Shown one piece after another: positions 33,448 to 43,892 of a stretch of DNA of 64,000 bases. The stretch's first letter is position 1, and each line of letters opens with the position of its first letter. The position numbers were made by a program, and so were the translations under genes. The DNA is from Ypsolopha sequella (Eukaryota; Arthropoda; Insecta; Lepidoptera; Ypsolophidae). Location: contig OW203997.1 of the NCBI GenBank assembly GCA_934047225.1, positions 7,054,417 through 7,118,416 of the forward strand. Reading direction: 5' to 3'. The notes under the pieces are model-generated. The model was not told where the DNA came from and ran no database searches. It saw only the letters and a program-made list of their open reading frames with translations.

Positions 33448-34068
33448 ACCTCAATACGCCGATACGTCGATACGACGATACGTCGATATAAGGAAACGAC
33501 GATACGACGATACGTCGATACGTCGATACGTTGATACGTCGATATGTCGATACGACGATACGTCGATACGCCGATACGTCGATACGTCGATACGTTGATA
33601 CGTCGATATGTCGATACGACGATACGCCGATACGACGATACGTCGATACGAGGATACGACGATACGGCAATACGTCGATACGAGGATACGTCGATACGCC
33701 GATACGTCGATACGAGGAAACGACCATACGACGATACGACGATACGTCGATACGAGGATACGACGATACGTCGATACGACGATACGTCGATACGCCGATA
33801 CGTCGATACGTCGATACGTTGATACGAGGATACGACGATACGTCGATACGTTGATACGTCGATACGTCGATACGTTGATACGTCGATACGATGATACGTC
33901 GATACGACGATACGACCATACGTCGATACGAGGATACGACGATACGTCGATACGACGATACGTCGATACGCCGATACGTCGATACGACGATACGACCATA
34001 CGTCAATACGTCGAGACGTCGATACGACGATAAGTCGATACGTCGATACGACGATACGACGATACGAC
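33448..34068. repeat. Octamer minisatellite array, right block
   Basis: Continuation of the CGATACGN array, about 77 units, same variants as the left block (GATACGCC, TTGATACG, GGATACG, CCATACG). Long open frames on both strands here are by-products of the repeat. Confidence 0.95.
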
Positions 34069-34139
34069 CACGATCACGATCACGACCACGATCACGATCG
34101 ATCGTGATCGCGATGGCGATGGCGATGGTGATGGTGAGA
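34067..34139. repeat. Hexamer repeat zone (CACGAT / GATGGC)n
   Basis: The octamers give way to 'cacgatcacgatcacgacc', then, after a CGATCGATCG centre, to 'gatggcgatggcgatggtga'. It lies between the octamer array and a LINE 3' fragment. Confidence 0.85.
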
Positions 34140-34240
34140 TAAGGTTTTGTTAGTCTCCCAGAGGGGTAGGCAGAGACTACAGATTTCCATCTGCTACGAT
34201 CCAGACACAACTCTTTCGCCTCTTCCACATCCATCAACCA
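34140..34240 (-). pseudogene. LINE C-terminal tail fragment
   Basis: The minus strand reads VEEAKELCLDRSRWKSVVSA then YPSGR, like the extreme C-terminus of LINE proteins in which D-R-x-x-W follows a charged helix. Its downstream side merges into the hexamer/octamer arrays. A second copy of this text, plus orientation, is at 35998-36070 ('gatcgtagcagatggaaatc'). Confidence 0.55.
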
Positions 34241-35997
34241 TATTTATTGTGATATTAAATTGTAAGCTAAAAAAAATACCTCAGACGAAAAACATAGCGA
34301 TATTCATTAGCCCATTGAGACAACCTTTAGTTCAACATCTTTAATAAAACATGACCTATCTACTTATTTTGTTAAGTAATGGCGTACCTTTGCATTACTT
34401 TCATCCACTGCTTTATTTTCACTCGTAAAACATTTTTATTCCATTTTTTACATTGGTTGCATTTATTTCCCATGTTTCAAATTACGAGATTTATTTAAAT
34501 TACGAAACCGGGACGTCGAGAGCGCAAAAACGTAGCCCTCCCGTCTCAACGGAGCGATCACAACTGACCGACGGGTGAGTGACGAAACAAAGCATGGAAC
34601 AAAAAGCGCGTGCGACCGAGATATCTTGTCGCCGCCTTGTCTCAGAATAAATCGACGTAAGCGCCAATTCTTAGATGTTGAATTAAATGAAAGCGAAACA
34701 GAATTATTCAAAATCCCCGTGCAATTATACGGGGTCATTTGTTTTCTTATTTTTAATACAAATTTCAAGGCAAACTGTTTTAAGAAAGGTCCTTTAACAC
34801 TCGAAAAACATGAAATATAGAGGTAACTTCGTAATTTTTTTCTATCGAGCGAACTTAAAGCTTTTGCGTTTTTGCTTCTGCACGAATATCAGCCCTATAG
34901 TTTATTATCTATATTATTTTTATTAAACCGATTGACCAAGTTACACAATGTTTTATGCTCATTTGAAATTGGCATAAGAATGTGTTTTAAATAAAGCCTG
35001 TCAACATTGCTTTTGCGTATTATATTTAAATTAAAAAACCAACCCTCTAAAAAAAACACCTATTTTAAGCCAGTAGTTGAACTGTAGAGATATAATGAAC
35101 AAAGAAAGTAAAACTGACATTAAAAGTTCTAAGGGTACACAAATAACAGACACAATGACCTATCATACTGCATTAGTAATAAAATATGCTAATAAGTCAC
35201 CTTCATTACTATTATTTCAACTGATGCCGGGCCCAGTGGGGTCCAAAATATATCTTGGTTTTTACAGTGTATATAATATTGTGTGTTATTTGTGTATATT
35301 TATTATAAAAATACATACAAAAGGCTATGAGGCTCGATATACTCGTAAATTTATTTAAGCTCTAAGAGCATATGAGTATGACTATGAAGCATATGAAAAG
35401 CTAAGTATATAAATGCACAACATTTTTAATCGTAACTTAAGCTTAAGTTTGGAGGTCAGGAATTATTATAAATAGGTTTTTAACAGTATTTTTATCGTCT
35501 TCTATTAGTTTCCTTTTATTAAATATGTTTACGAAGAAGGTTTAATTATACTCGTATGTAGTTTATTATAGTTCTATAGCAACTAAATAATTAATTAGAA
35601 ATGTTTATCTCTGACGGTGTGCGATGATAATTCCTAGGAATTAAAATTTATAATCTTGAAAATGAAAAAAAGACAAGGCGAAATATAAACCACATTTTCA
35701 GTTATGAAAACAAAATGAACGCGACAAAGTGAGGTGATCATCTTTGGGTAAAACAAGGAAAAAGTAATACTTTTTTAACACGGCGCTTTCCTCAAAGCTT
35801 TTATCTACGATCGATTGATTCTGTGGATTATGACAAAGACACACAATTTATTGTTCTGTAAATATTTTTCCTTGTTGTAAAAGGACCTTGAAAATATCTG
35901 TACAGTGGAGTGTGTCGCACAAAATGTACGGACTACGTCAACGGTTTGTTTGAAAATACCCTTTACTAGGCGCACCACACAAAAAAGTTCTAAAGAG
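34241..35997. other. 1.75 kb without a recognised gene
   Basis: Overlapping open frames at 34463-34820 show no known motif. 35223-35260 is a fragment of the 18265-18436 MITE ('tgatgccgggcccagtgggg'). Confidence 0.4.
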
Positions 35998-36070
35998 GTG
36001 TGTCAAGATCGTAGCAGATGGAAATCCTTGGTCTCTGCTTACCCATCTACGGGACAGGCGTGAGTATATT
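35998..36070 (+). mobile_element. LINE C-terminal/3' fragment, second copy
   Basis: 'gatcgtagcagatggaaatc', 'ttggtctctgcttaccc' and 'gggacaggcgtgagtat' parallel the reverse complement of 34140-34240. Confidence 0.5.
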
Positions 36071-36170
36071 GTTTATATGTGTAGCCATCAATAAATTTTC
36101 GTATTTTCTCTGATTAATTCTCCATCTACTTGTCAAATGTCAGCAGCTAAATCGGCCAGCTATTCTTGTA

Positions 36171-36335
36171 GGCCCCAGTACACAATGGGCCATGATGGCC
36201 CACGACATTATCATGAATGAGACAAAGCTTTATGATTAAAGCTAAATGCAATAGACTCCATCTTCTTTACTCATATAGCTAGGTTCCCTTCATAATGATT
36301 TCGTGGGCCATCATGGCCCATTGTGTACTGGGGCC
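36171..36335. mobile_element. 165-bp MITE with ~48-bp inverted repeats
   Basis: Termini GGCCCCAGTACACAATGGGC and complement, continuing through GATGGCCCACGA with few mismatches. Flanks GTA / TTA are a near match to a 3-bp duplication (as in PIF/Harbinger), not decisive. Confidence 0.75.
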
Positions 36336-36645
36336 TTACGCTGTTGACAGACTGACAGGCGGACCTTATGTTGGCTAAAAGGGTTTTCGTTTTTCGACGA
36401 AACTCTAAAAATATACCTTTGATAAATTTGGAATTTTTTACAAAAGTAAATAATAATTATGTCTTAAGGCTACAAAAATAGTCAAAGGGAGGATCAGTGA
36501 TTCGCAAAAACAATTACACGTAACCAAAGCCGCGGAAAGAACCAACCCTTAGGCTCTAATTTACGCGAAAAACTGTTTTTGGTCTTTTATAACATTTAAA
36601 TGGCAGTGGGCTTTCACTGGAATCTGAAATAAGTTTTATGTTTTT

Positions 36646-37080
36646 AGGGTTCAGTACCTAAAGGGCAAATCGGAGCCCTACTGATGTCACTCCGCTGTCC
36701 GCCTGTCTGTCTGTCCGTATATCTCTAGCTCTTAGACAGAATAAGATAGAAACCTGAAATTTTTACATTTTGTGTAAAATGTTGACCCAAAACTGAGTTT
36801 TGAATTTAAAATGTAATTAAATTATTTTTCAGGGCGGGCCTCATACATGTAAATGGAGACGAAAAAAAGTTTTTTTTTTCTTACCCTAGGATGTGGGGTG
36901 TCATTGTCTAGAGCTCATTAAGTAGAGTATAAATATATTTTTATTTATCTTAAAAAATAAAGACCATTTTTGTTACGGGGTCTATCTCAAAGGCCAAAGC
37001 AGGTAGGGATTTGAAATTTCTGTATGTATCTTTTTAAACAACAAATACTTAAACGCCGCTTTATAATGTAGTTTTATGGT
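36646..37080. repeat. GGGTTCCGTA-type repeat, diverged copy
   Basis: 'tagggttcagtacctaaagg', 'gtctgtctgtccgtatatct', 'gggtctatctcaaaggcc'. Reversed relative at 28420-28918 (shares 'acaaaaatgg..gggtctatc'-type text). Confidence 0.5.
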
Positions 37081-37857
37081 TACGTCTCCGAATACTCAAC
37101 CAACTTAATTTTGCAGTTTTCATGTCTGACAGAATTAGAGCATTACCCAAAATTAAATAAATATATATTTTGAAATAATTGGTAATATCTCGTATGCAAT
37201 TGGTCTGATGCTTTCTGCTATATGAGTCACAGTTACTTAAAATAAATTCATTTTTATTTATTTATAGTTGTTTAGTATAAGCCTTAGGGAAAATAAACAA
37301 GTTACATAAAATTGACAAATAGTATAGTAAGATACTTAAGAAAAAATCAACATAGCCCACACAATTCTCGGTATGTCTAAAAGAATAGATAGTAGCCTAG
37401 ATCGAGGCTTGGATCCATCTTACAGTTTAACATAAAATAGACAAATAAAATAAAAGAGATAAGTAACATAAAATGAAACAACATATATAATAATCTGCTT
37501 ATGGATATTTTGCAATATTCCGTTAAACACTCGTCTCATGCTACTCAAAATACAATTTTTCTTTTCTATTTGCTGTCGAGTGGTCGGATGGGCAACACAC
37601 CCCGAGGATGCCTCGTTTAGAGGCGAAAGACGTGTCGATAAGTTTTCTTTTTGTTATTTAGGATTGCTTTATTTTGTGCTCGTATTTCTTGCTTGTGCCT
37701 GTTTTACGCGGGAGGGCGGGTGGTGCTTGAGTCTGCATATTGAATAGCATGAGAAGAGTGTTAGTGGAATATTGCAAATTTTTAATATACCCATAAGTTA
37801 ATTATTATTAAACTTCGGTTTACAGATATGGTAGAAAAATTCATCGTTCCAGATACA
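37081..37857. other. No recognised gene; TTTATT patch
   Basis: 'atttttatttatttatagtt' near 37250 could be a LINE tail; nothing else supported. Confidence 0.4.
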
Positions 37858-37935
37858 AACCTCGGTAGCACAGTCGGTAGCGCGCCTGTCATGTAAGCAG
37901 GAGGTCACAGGTTCAAATCCTGTCCCAAAGAATTT
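37858..37935 (+). mobile_element. tRNA-like SINE head or tRNA pseudogene
   Basis: A box 'TAGCACAGTCGG' and B box 'GGTTCAAATCC' are correctly spaced; the T stem (ACAGG/CCTGT) and an anticodon-like stem (CCTG/CAGG) form. The acceptor stem does not pair well and the base before the TGT anticodon position is A, not T, so a working tRNA is unlikely. Confidence 0.5.
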
Positions 37936-38343
37936 TTCCAAAAATATTTGTGCTTTTAAATTTGTTTCTGATTGATTTCTAGTTTGTTATTGAAAATAAT
38001 GTTAAGGTATTATACCCGTACATTTGCATTGAAGAGCACAAGTTTATAATTTTGTTAATTTTTTTTCAGTATGATCATCACTCTTTTTCTACCAGTTAAA
38101 GTATTGGAGTAGATCACTGATACACCTGCATTTAAAAGCTTTACTAATTGCTTGTCATCAGGGATTTGCACAGTACTGGTCAGATGAAGATTGTGATAAA
38201 GTGTTCATTTCAGAGCCTATTACCCGTCGTCCCTTCGAAACCTTCAACGAGACAGTGACATGTTTTACCCACGGGACCCTATTTCTGGGAAAAAGCGTAC
38301 GTTTTATTTAATGACGCTTGGGAAATAGTTTTCCATTAACTAA

Positions 38344-38520
38344 TAATAGGGTGAGGTCTGTAGCACAGTCGGCAAGAAACCGAATTCCCAAACTTGGGCC
38401 CCGGGTCAGACCCTGTCGGTGGAGCATGCACCGATAAGGTTCTCGGAATTTATATGTACATATACCTATAAGTAGTTGTATAATTAGGTGTATCAGTGGC
38501 ATACTAGAAAGAAACCACAT
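38344..38520 (+). mobile_element. SINE, degenerate tRNA-like head plus body
   Basis: 'gtctgtagcacagtcggcaa' gives an A box; a degraded B box 'gggtcagaccc' follows. The body 'gttctcggaatttatatgta' resembles the post-tRNA part of the SINE at 8738-8970. Confidence 0.5.
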
Positions 38521-38643
38521 GTTCTATAGTTCAATATAGTTCAACGTATTGCATAATTTAGGGATCATTTGGACATTGAACAAAAGCGTAGAGCCTTGTC
38601 TTTAAGATCAAAATATGCTATCCCGTAGATTTGCACGTTTTAC

Positions 38644-39037
38644 AATAGTAGTTTATGCTAAAAGGGCGCAAAGGAATAAATTACGAGGACGATTTAAAAC
38701 ACGAGCGTAGCGAGTGTTTTAAACGTAACCGAGTAATTTATTGCTCTTACGCCCCTGTATCATACTACGTTTTTCAATGCATAGTGTGAGGAAATGAAAA
38801 CAAATATAATCTTGTGAACTTTAAATTATGATTGGCTCAAAAGGATTGTATCCAGAGCCGTTAAACAGTGGAAAAAAAGTATAACATCTATGGTACACAG
38901 GAAAGGCTGCAGGTTAGCCAACCATTGCAAACAAATTAAAAAAAATATATAATAAAGCCCTAGGGCAAAATAATCGACTTTCTGTTCGGTTTTGATGCAT
39001 AAAAAGTGGGCCTTTACGAGCACATGCATTGAAAAAA
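38644..39037 (+). repeat. ~395-bp repeat family, copy D
   Basis: Complete: 'aatagtagtttatgctaaaa' to 'gcacatgcattgaaaa'. Lies 85 bp left of the BEL composite. Confidence 0.85.
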
Positions 39038-39121
39038 CAGTTAAAATCGCCTTATTCAATGCATACTGCCATTTTTTGTACACGTGGGGTCTATGGGTGA
39101 ACTAATAATCTTTTTGACATT

Positions 39122-39587
39122 TGTTTAGAATAAAATGTATATTTCGGAACGTATCCGACAATGGTCTATATATTTTGTCTATGGACTTGGAGCTGTCAAA
39201 AAAAACGAGGGACGTGGACTTTTGGAACAGATCGCGGACGATTTTAATATGTGTTATATTAAGGGCTTAATATAGGGGAAATCGGTGCGGACATCGTAAG
39301 AAACATTATTAAGTCAAGGTCTGACAATATTTTGGCGTGAAGGCCACTATGAGTGAATTTCCTGTGTGTGTGTGACATAACCTGTGTCCACGCGGCTTCC
39401 GACAAGTGGACTTGTCAATTATCATTTCTTCTGGGTTGGATGCATCCCGGGGTAGGAGGGTTGTGTTTAGATTCATCGTGGAAGGTGATCAACGCGTCAC
39501 GGCACCGACACGCCTTGGAGTCCACGTGGAGGGTCTTCGTGCGAGGATCAGTGGATGACATCATCATACAACTGTCTGGTAGGACAT
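39122..39587 (+). repeat. Third BEL/Pao LTR, inverted (466 of 500 bp)
   Basis: Begins TGTTTAGAATAAAATG and is the reverse complement of the LTRs at 39683-40182 and 44512-45011, with about one difference from each consensus position set. It ends abruptly 34 bp before the LTR's other end, where a hairpin follows. CATT precedes it (39118-39121) and also follows the far LTR (45012-45015). Open frames here are LTR sequence, not genes. Confidence 0.85.
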
Positions 39588-39682
39588 CTGTTTTCTTAGT
39601 TTTTATAGAATTAATTATAAAAACTAAGAAAACAGATGCGGACATCTTAGAACCCATTGTTTAATCAGGGTTTAACAATATT
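39588..39682. repeat. Hairpin spacer between head-to-head LTRs
   Basis: 'ctgttttcttagtttttata' pairs perfectly with its complement ending at 39637, around an 'attaat' centre. About 45 unassigned bases follow before the next LTR. Confidence 0.75.
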
Positions 39683-40182
39683 CAAGAATCTTATATTCTA
39701 CAAAATATAATACTAAATGTCCTACCAGACAGTTGTATGATGACGTCATCCACTGATCCTCGCACGAAGACCCTCCACGTGGACTCCAAGGCGTGTCGGT
39801 GCCGTGACGCGTTGATCACCTTCCACGATGAATCTAAACACAACCCTCCTACCCCGGGATGCATCCAACCCAGAAGAAATGATAATTGACAAGTCCACTT
39901 GTCGGAAGCCGCGTGGACACAGGTTATGTCACACACACACAGGAAATTCACTCATAGTGGCCTTCACGCCAAAATATTGTCAGACCTTGACTTAATAATG
40001 TTTCTTACGATGTCCGCACCGATTTCCCCTATATTAAGCCCTTAATATAACACATATTAAAATCGTCCGCGATCTGTTCCAAAAGTCCACGTCCCTCGTT
40101 TTTTTTGACAGCTCCAAGTCCATAGACAAAATATATAGACCATTGTCAGATACGTTCCGAAATATACATTTTATTCTAAACA
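39683..40182 (-). repeat. BEL 3' LTR
   Basis: 500-bp direct repeat of 44512-45011 (differences near 39687, 39897 and 40148). On the minus strand it starts TGTTTAG directly after the polypurine tract. Confidence 0.85.
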
Positions 40183-40194
40183 GTCCCCCGCTCT
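40183..40194 (-). other. Polypurine tract of the BEL element
   Basis: The minus strand reads AGAGCGGGGGAC immediately 5' of the 3' LTR. A purine run at this exact place primes plus-strand DNA synthesis in LTR retroelements and fixes the LTR border. Confidence 0.7.
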
Positions 40195-40635
40195 GGGCTG
40201 AGCAATCAGACCACTAGCTCATACAACCGGGAGACGGGAGAGAGTTGTCATGGCTCGTCACAAAATCGAACCTTCGACCAACACCTCTGCGACGCGTGGA
40301 GTTCCGTCTCCGCCAAAACAACTTTAATATACGGCCCCGGCGCCAAAACAAGGATAGCAAGTTCATATCCTTCCAAAGAATTAAATTTCCTTCCCTAGGA
40401 TGCTCAGTCCTGTCTGACCACAGAGAGGACGAGAGTTGAGGACCGCTTCTACTTAATAATATACAGTGGCAAGCTCCTCAAAAATTAGGACAGTTTCCCT
40501 AATAACGCAGCGGAGGTGGGTCTTCGCCGACTTGACGGCAGCTTCAAAAAATTCCCCCCCCAGTGAGGGCAATTTGGGGGACTGTACCGCCAAGTTACCC
40601 CTTTCCGGGCGAAGATTTAACTTAAACTAGCATAG
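40195..40635 (-). other. Residual BEL 3' region
   Basis: GC-richer sequence between the integrase fragment and the purine tract. It contains many stops on the minus strand and no recognisable domain; presumably the decayed end of pol. Confidence 0.4.
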
Positions 40636-40827
40636 TTATTTACAAAACAAAAAATTATCAATATCTTTTAGATAGTTAGCAGTACCTTTGTAGTTTGTGT
40701 CATTGTCGGAGCGAATAAGTGAAGGTAAACCCTTACGCGACACGAAACGATCCAACGCGGCGACGAAGGCCTCCGTAGTCAAAGCTGACACCACTGCCAA
40801 GTGGATGGCCTTGGTGGCCAAGCACAC
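40636..40827 (-). pseudogene. BEL integrase core fragment
   Basis: The peptide has CLATKAIHLAVVSALTTEAF then ALDRFVSRKGLP and RSDNDTNYKG, matching the integrase core of BEL/Pao pol (T-K-A-x-H-L-E-x-V, then S-D-N-x-T-N). The second catalytic Asp (in SDN) is present. The first Asp, the Glu and both flanking domains are missing; the frame closes at an in-frame stop. Confidence 0.75.
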
Positions 40828-41088
40828 AAATACACAAGGTATGTTTTCACAACCCGAGCGTTGCGATTGCTAAAAACCCCCGTGCGCGTTACGTATGTGT
40901 CAATCCGACACCAACAAATTTACCAAAGGTCCGTCTTGGGTAGAAGCAAAGGATGAAGACTTCCGTATGGCAGGTCAGCTCTCCAAAATCAGCCTCCAAA
41001 ACGCAGAAGTCCTTCATAATCCGTGAAAGGATTCAAACGAGCAACCGCTCACTTCAGCCTGGCGTGATCCTCGCGCAGAACTCGAAGT

Positions 41089-41292
41089 CTAAACTTGATG
41101 AGGTCCGCCTGAAGTACACGTACCCAGTGTACCAATGCGCTCCAACGCTCCTCTGCACTCACGGCTGGGGACAAAATATATGAATATCATTGACTGGTTG
41201 GTATTCCAACATAATACCACCATCATATTGGGATCCTCCAAATCTGCAAACAGTATATGTTCATTTGAAAGCCATTTCCTAAGTTCGAACAT
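41089..41292 (-). pseudogene. BEL reverse transcriptase C-terminal fragment
   Basis: FELRKWLSNEHILFADLEDP, then a VLCWNTNQSMIF stretch, fit the segment just after the RT active site in BEL/Pao proteins (L-R-K-W-x-S-N, then L-x-W-N-x-x-x-D). The YVDD core itself is deleted: the protease region runs almost straight into this piece. Confidence 0.7.
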
Positions 41293-41349
41293 AATAATCC
41301 AAGTATCGAATCAAATATCGAATATTCAAAATTGTGGATACCTCCACCA

Positions 41350-41735
41350 AAAAACCAAATAGGATCCATCCTAACAAATCCGCACCCAGGAAAAAATCTA
41401 CTGGGGCCGGATGACAAAACGTGGGTCTGCCAGATGCAGACCTGACGTGCATGAGATTATGGACGGAGGAAGGTCCAAAGAAGGCTGCCAGCCGACAATA
41501 TTGTCTATAACCATGGCTGCAGCCGCTGATTCAACTCCAGTCCACCAATACCTAGGAGCGGCACCGACGAAACCTCCAGGTTCAAAACCAATCGGTGCGC
41601 CACTTGACTTTCCGAGTCGAGGAGGGCCCTTACCCTAACTCAATCCCCCCTGGGGCCCTAGACGCGAGCCATCGCGGTAGGCAACAGAACCGTCCGCGGT
41701 TCCGTACTCATGGCTTGAACAAGCTAGTTACAGGC
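41350..41735 (-). pseudogene. BEL aspartic protease fragment with stops
   Basis: Minus strand shows TVLLPTAMARV, then RALLDSESQV (near 41602-41630), where the retropepsin D-S-G is D-S-E. After a frameshift come LHLADPRFVIRP and PVDFFLGADLLGW, the conserved post-protease block. At least two stops and a frame change lie between, so no active protease can be made. Confidence 0.7.
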
Positions 41736-41956
41736 TACCCCACCTGTGGAGTGCAGGACCAGTCCACTGGCAGTAATATGGCTGGCGCGTGCACATCCCC
41801 ACCCTGGGGGGAGCGTAGCCTCCAACTCTCCCTGAGTACGGCGGGTGGTACTCTAACCGCGGGTACTCGCGGTACGGCGGTGAGTAACCCCTTGACTCCG
41901 TCTGAGCACGGTGCTCCATGCCAGCTGGCACCGAAACCGGCGCGGGGAGGGGGGGC

Positions 41957-43582
41957 CTAGCCCTTGCCAACTCCAATTGGCCCCCGCCCGTAGGGGCCCA
42001 ATTCACTACATGGCCATATGTGTGATAGCCCGTAGGCGAGAGGCTCCCTACGGGTCCACGCGCAAATACATGACTCACCTCCTGGTGAGGGGGCGCGCCT
42101 CGCGCCGCAGTCCTCCGTTCCGACGGAGGGGAGCTCTGCCCGACAGCATGCCCTCCCTGGACCGAGGGGGGGGGAAGTTCTCCCTGACGCACCCCCGTTG
42201 TCCAAGGGGGGGGGAGTTCTCCCTGAAGCACCCCCGCCCGTAGGGCTCCGTCGCTGCGGGACCGGTGAAGCCGCTTCAGATCTGTTGGCACACAACAATA
42301 AATGGTGAGGCCCCTCACACTCACTGCAACGTCGTGGCTCGGGACAATCACGTTCGAAGTGATTGCCCAAGCAACCGAAACATAGGCCCTTACGCTTCAC
42401 TATGCGTCGCCGCTCGGTGACGTGCAGGTTTCGCCACTGCTGACATCTCAGCAGGTCATGCCCCGTATGGCCACACTGTAAACAGGTCGATGACCTCTCG
42501 ACCACGGCGACCGCCGCTAAACGCGTCATATCGCGTCCCCGCGACTGCTGCGGTTGTCTGGGCTCCCCACATTCCGATGAGCCAGCAGACGAAAATGATT
42601 GCGCCCCAGATGGCGCCAAGTCCGGTTGTGATGTTTCTGCTACCCTAGCTTCATATTCAAGAAACCTCATTAAGTCCGTAAATTTAGGCACAGTGCTGCC
42701 ATCTTTTCCTGCGGACACCCGCTCAAAACGTGACCTCACATCATTAGGCAACCTACCTAAAATAATGTGAACGAGTAAAAACGACCACTCGTCCACCGGT
42801 AAACCTAACGTTCTAAGGGCATTACACGCCACGGTGACCGGGGTCAGCAACTGCAACCTTAGTTGGGCCCGGTCAGTTACCCTAGGTAACGTCAACAATT
42901 GAGACGCATGCGCATCCGCCAGTAAGCGCATGTTCTGATACCTATCATTTAATAAGCCCCACGCTATATCATAATGATCATCCTCCACCCTGAGGTGCTG
43001 GATGAGCGACCTGGCCTCGCCCTCCAATGTTGACATCAAATATGCCATCTTTTGCCCCTTTGATAAATCTACCCTAGAATTTACTAATGAATTAAACATA
43101 TTTTTAAAAGAAACCCACTCTTGAATTTTCCCATCAAATTTATTTAGTTCTAAACTAGCCAAACTACCAGACACGCCATCTACCGGTTGAGGCGTGACAA
43201 CTACAGGACCTCCTGAATTTTGCCTCTTTATATCAGCAATATTATTTGACTTTATAACCAGCGCCATACCAGTGGCGCCATCTATTGGTCTAGGTGTGCT
43301 AACAACCGGGCTGCCCGATTGTCGCTTTTTGATCATGGAGGCCGCCTCAGTTACATCATCATAAATTTCCATTATCTTAGCCAAATCCGTAACATACCTA
43401 TCCATAGGCCCGTCACTTTCCTGCAGTGCTGCCACAGCCGCCTCTGCGTCAGCCAGTCGCTGATGCATCCGCTCGGCTCTCTCCAGGATTGCATTGTCGC
43501 GATCCGAACGAGAAAGCAATCCCTGGACGGTTGTAAACCAACGGAGCTCCTTCGCCAACGCAGCCTTGTAAGACTTGGACAT
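41957..43582 (-). CDS. gag: BEL/Pao Gag-like protein, 541 codons
   Basis: Open minus-strand frame beginning at ATG (ATGTCCAAGTCTTACAAG) and ending in TAG. N-terminal ~100 residues are helical and charged. About residues 140-310 (LELNKFDGKIQEWVSFKNMF onward) match the DUF1759-type capsid region of BEL/Pao elements. Residues ~370-435 hold three Cys/His knuckles: CLQCGHTGHDLLRC (standard CCHC), CFGCLGNHFERDC and CSECEGPHHLLLC. It would pack element RNA in virus-like particles. In BEL elements gag and pol usually share one frame; here gag stops before the protease remnants. Being intact beside a wrecked pol, it may be maintained by recent copying rather than selection. Confidence 0.8.
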   Translation of the reverse strand: MSKSYKAALAKELRWFTTVQGLLSRSDRDNAILERAERMHQRLADAEAAVAALQESDGPMDRYVTDLAKIMEIYDDVTEAASMIKKRQSGSPVVSTPRPIDGATGMALVIKSNNIADIKRQNSGGPVVVTPQPVDGVSGSLASLELNKFDGKIQEWVSFKNMFNSLVNSRVDLSKGQKMAYLMSTLEGEARSLIQHLRVEDDHYDIAWGLLNDRYQNMRLLADAHASQLLTLPRVTDRAQLRLQLLTPVTVACNALRTLGLPVDEWSFLLVHIILGRLPNDVRSRFERVSAGKDGSTVPKFTDLMRFLEYEARVAETSQPDLAPSGAQSFSSAGSSECGEPRQPQQSRGRDMTRLAAVAVVERSSTCLQCGHTGHDLLRCQQWRNLHVTERRRIVKRKGLCFGCLGNHFERDCPEPRRCSECEGPHHLLLCANRSEAASPVPQRRSPTGGGASGRTPPPLDNGGASGRTSPPLGPGRACCRAELPSVGTEDCGARRAPSPGGESCICAWTRREPLAYGLSHIWPCSELGPYGRGPIGVGKG

Positions 43583-43689
43583 CTTGCCGCAACAAACCGG
43601 GAAATGTATAAATAAAAACTATTTAGCAAACACCCTGAAACGGCACAAAATACAGAAGCACTGCTCAATAGATACCCTACCTATAACTA

Positions 43690-43892
43690 GAATTGAATTA
43701 TCAAATTTAATTCTCAATCACAAATGTATGTACTGTCCGTCAATACTAAACAAACAAATAGGTTCCTACCTAATTCCAGAATTTAATTATCAAATGTAAT
43801 TCCCAATTACAACAATGTAGGTACTGTATCAGTAATACAAAACAAACAAATAGGTTCCTACCTAATTCTATAATTTAATTATCAAATGTAAA
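43690..43892. repeat. 89-91-bp tandem repeat in the BEL leader
   Basis: Unit begins 'gaatttaattatcaaatgta' at 43690, 43779 and (partial) 43870 and includes 'aaacaaacaaataggttcct'. It lies between gag and the 5' LTR. Confidence 0.85.

Noticed and set aside
31058..34068. CRISPR array
   Set aside because: 8-bp contiguous units without spacers; eukaryotic context.
33365..34237. 290-codon repetitive minus-strand frame in the right octamer block
   Set aside because: Same artefact; it joins a LINE tail fragment, simple repeats and array sequence into one accidental frame.
37858..37935. Functional tRNA-Thr (TGT) gene
   Set aside because: Acceptor stem does not pair and the base before the anticodon position is not T; more likely a SINE head or pseudogene.
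39353..39951. Nearly identical ~90-residue frames on opposite strands
   Set aside because: They are the same LTR sequence read in inverted copies, not a conserved gene pair.
39122..40182. A foldback DNA transposon with 466-bp inverted repeats
   Set aside because: The right arm is also a direct repeat at 44512-45011 and abuts a purine tract and BEL coding remnants, so these are LTRs.
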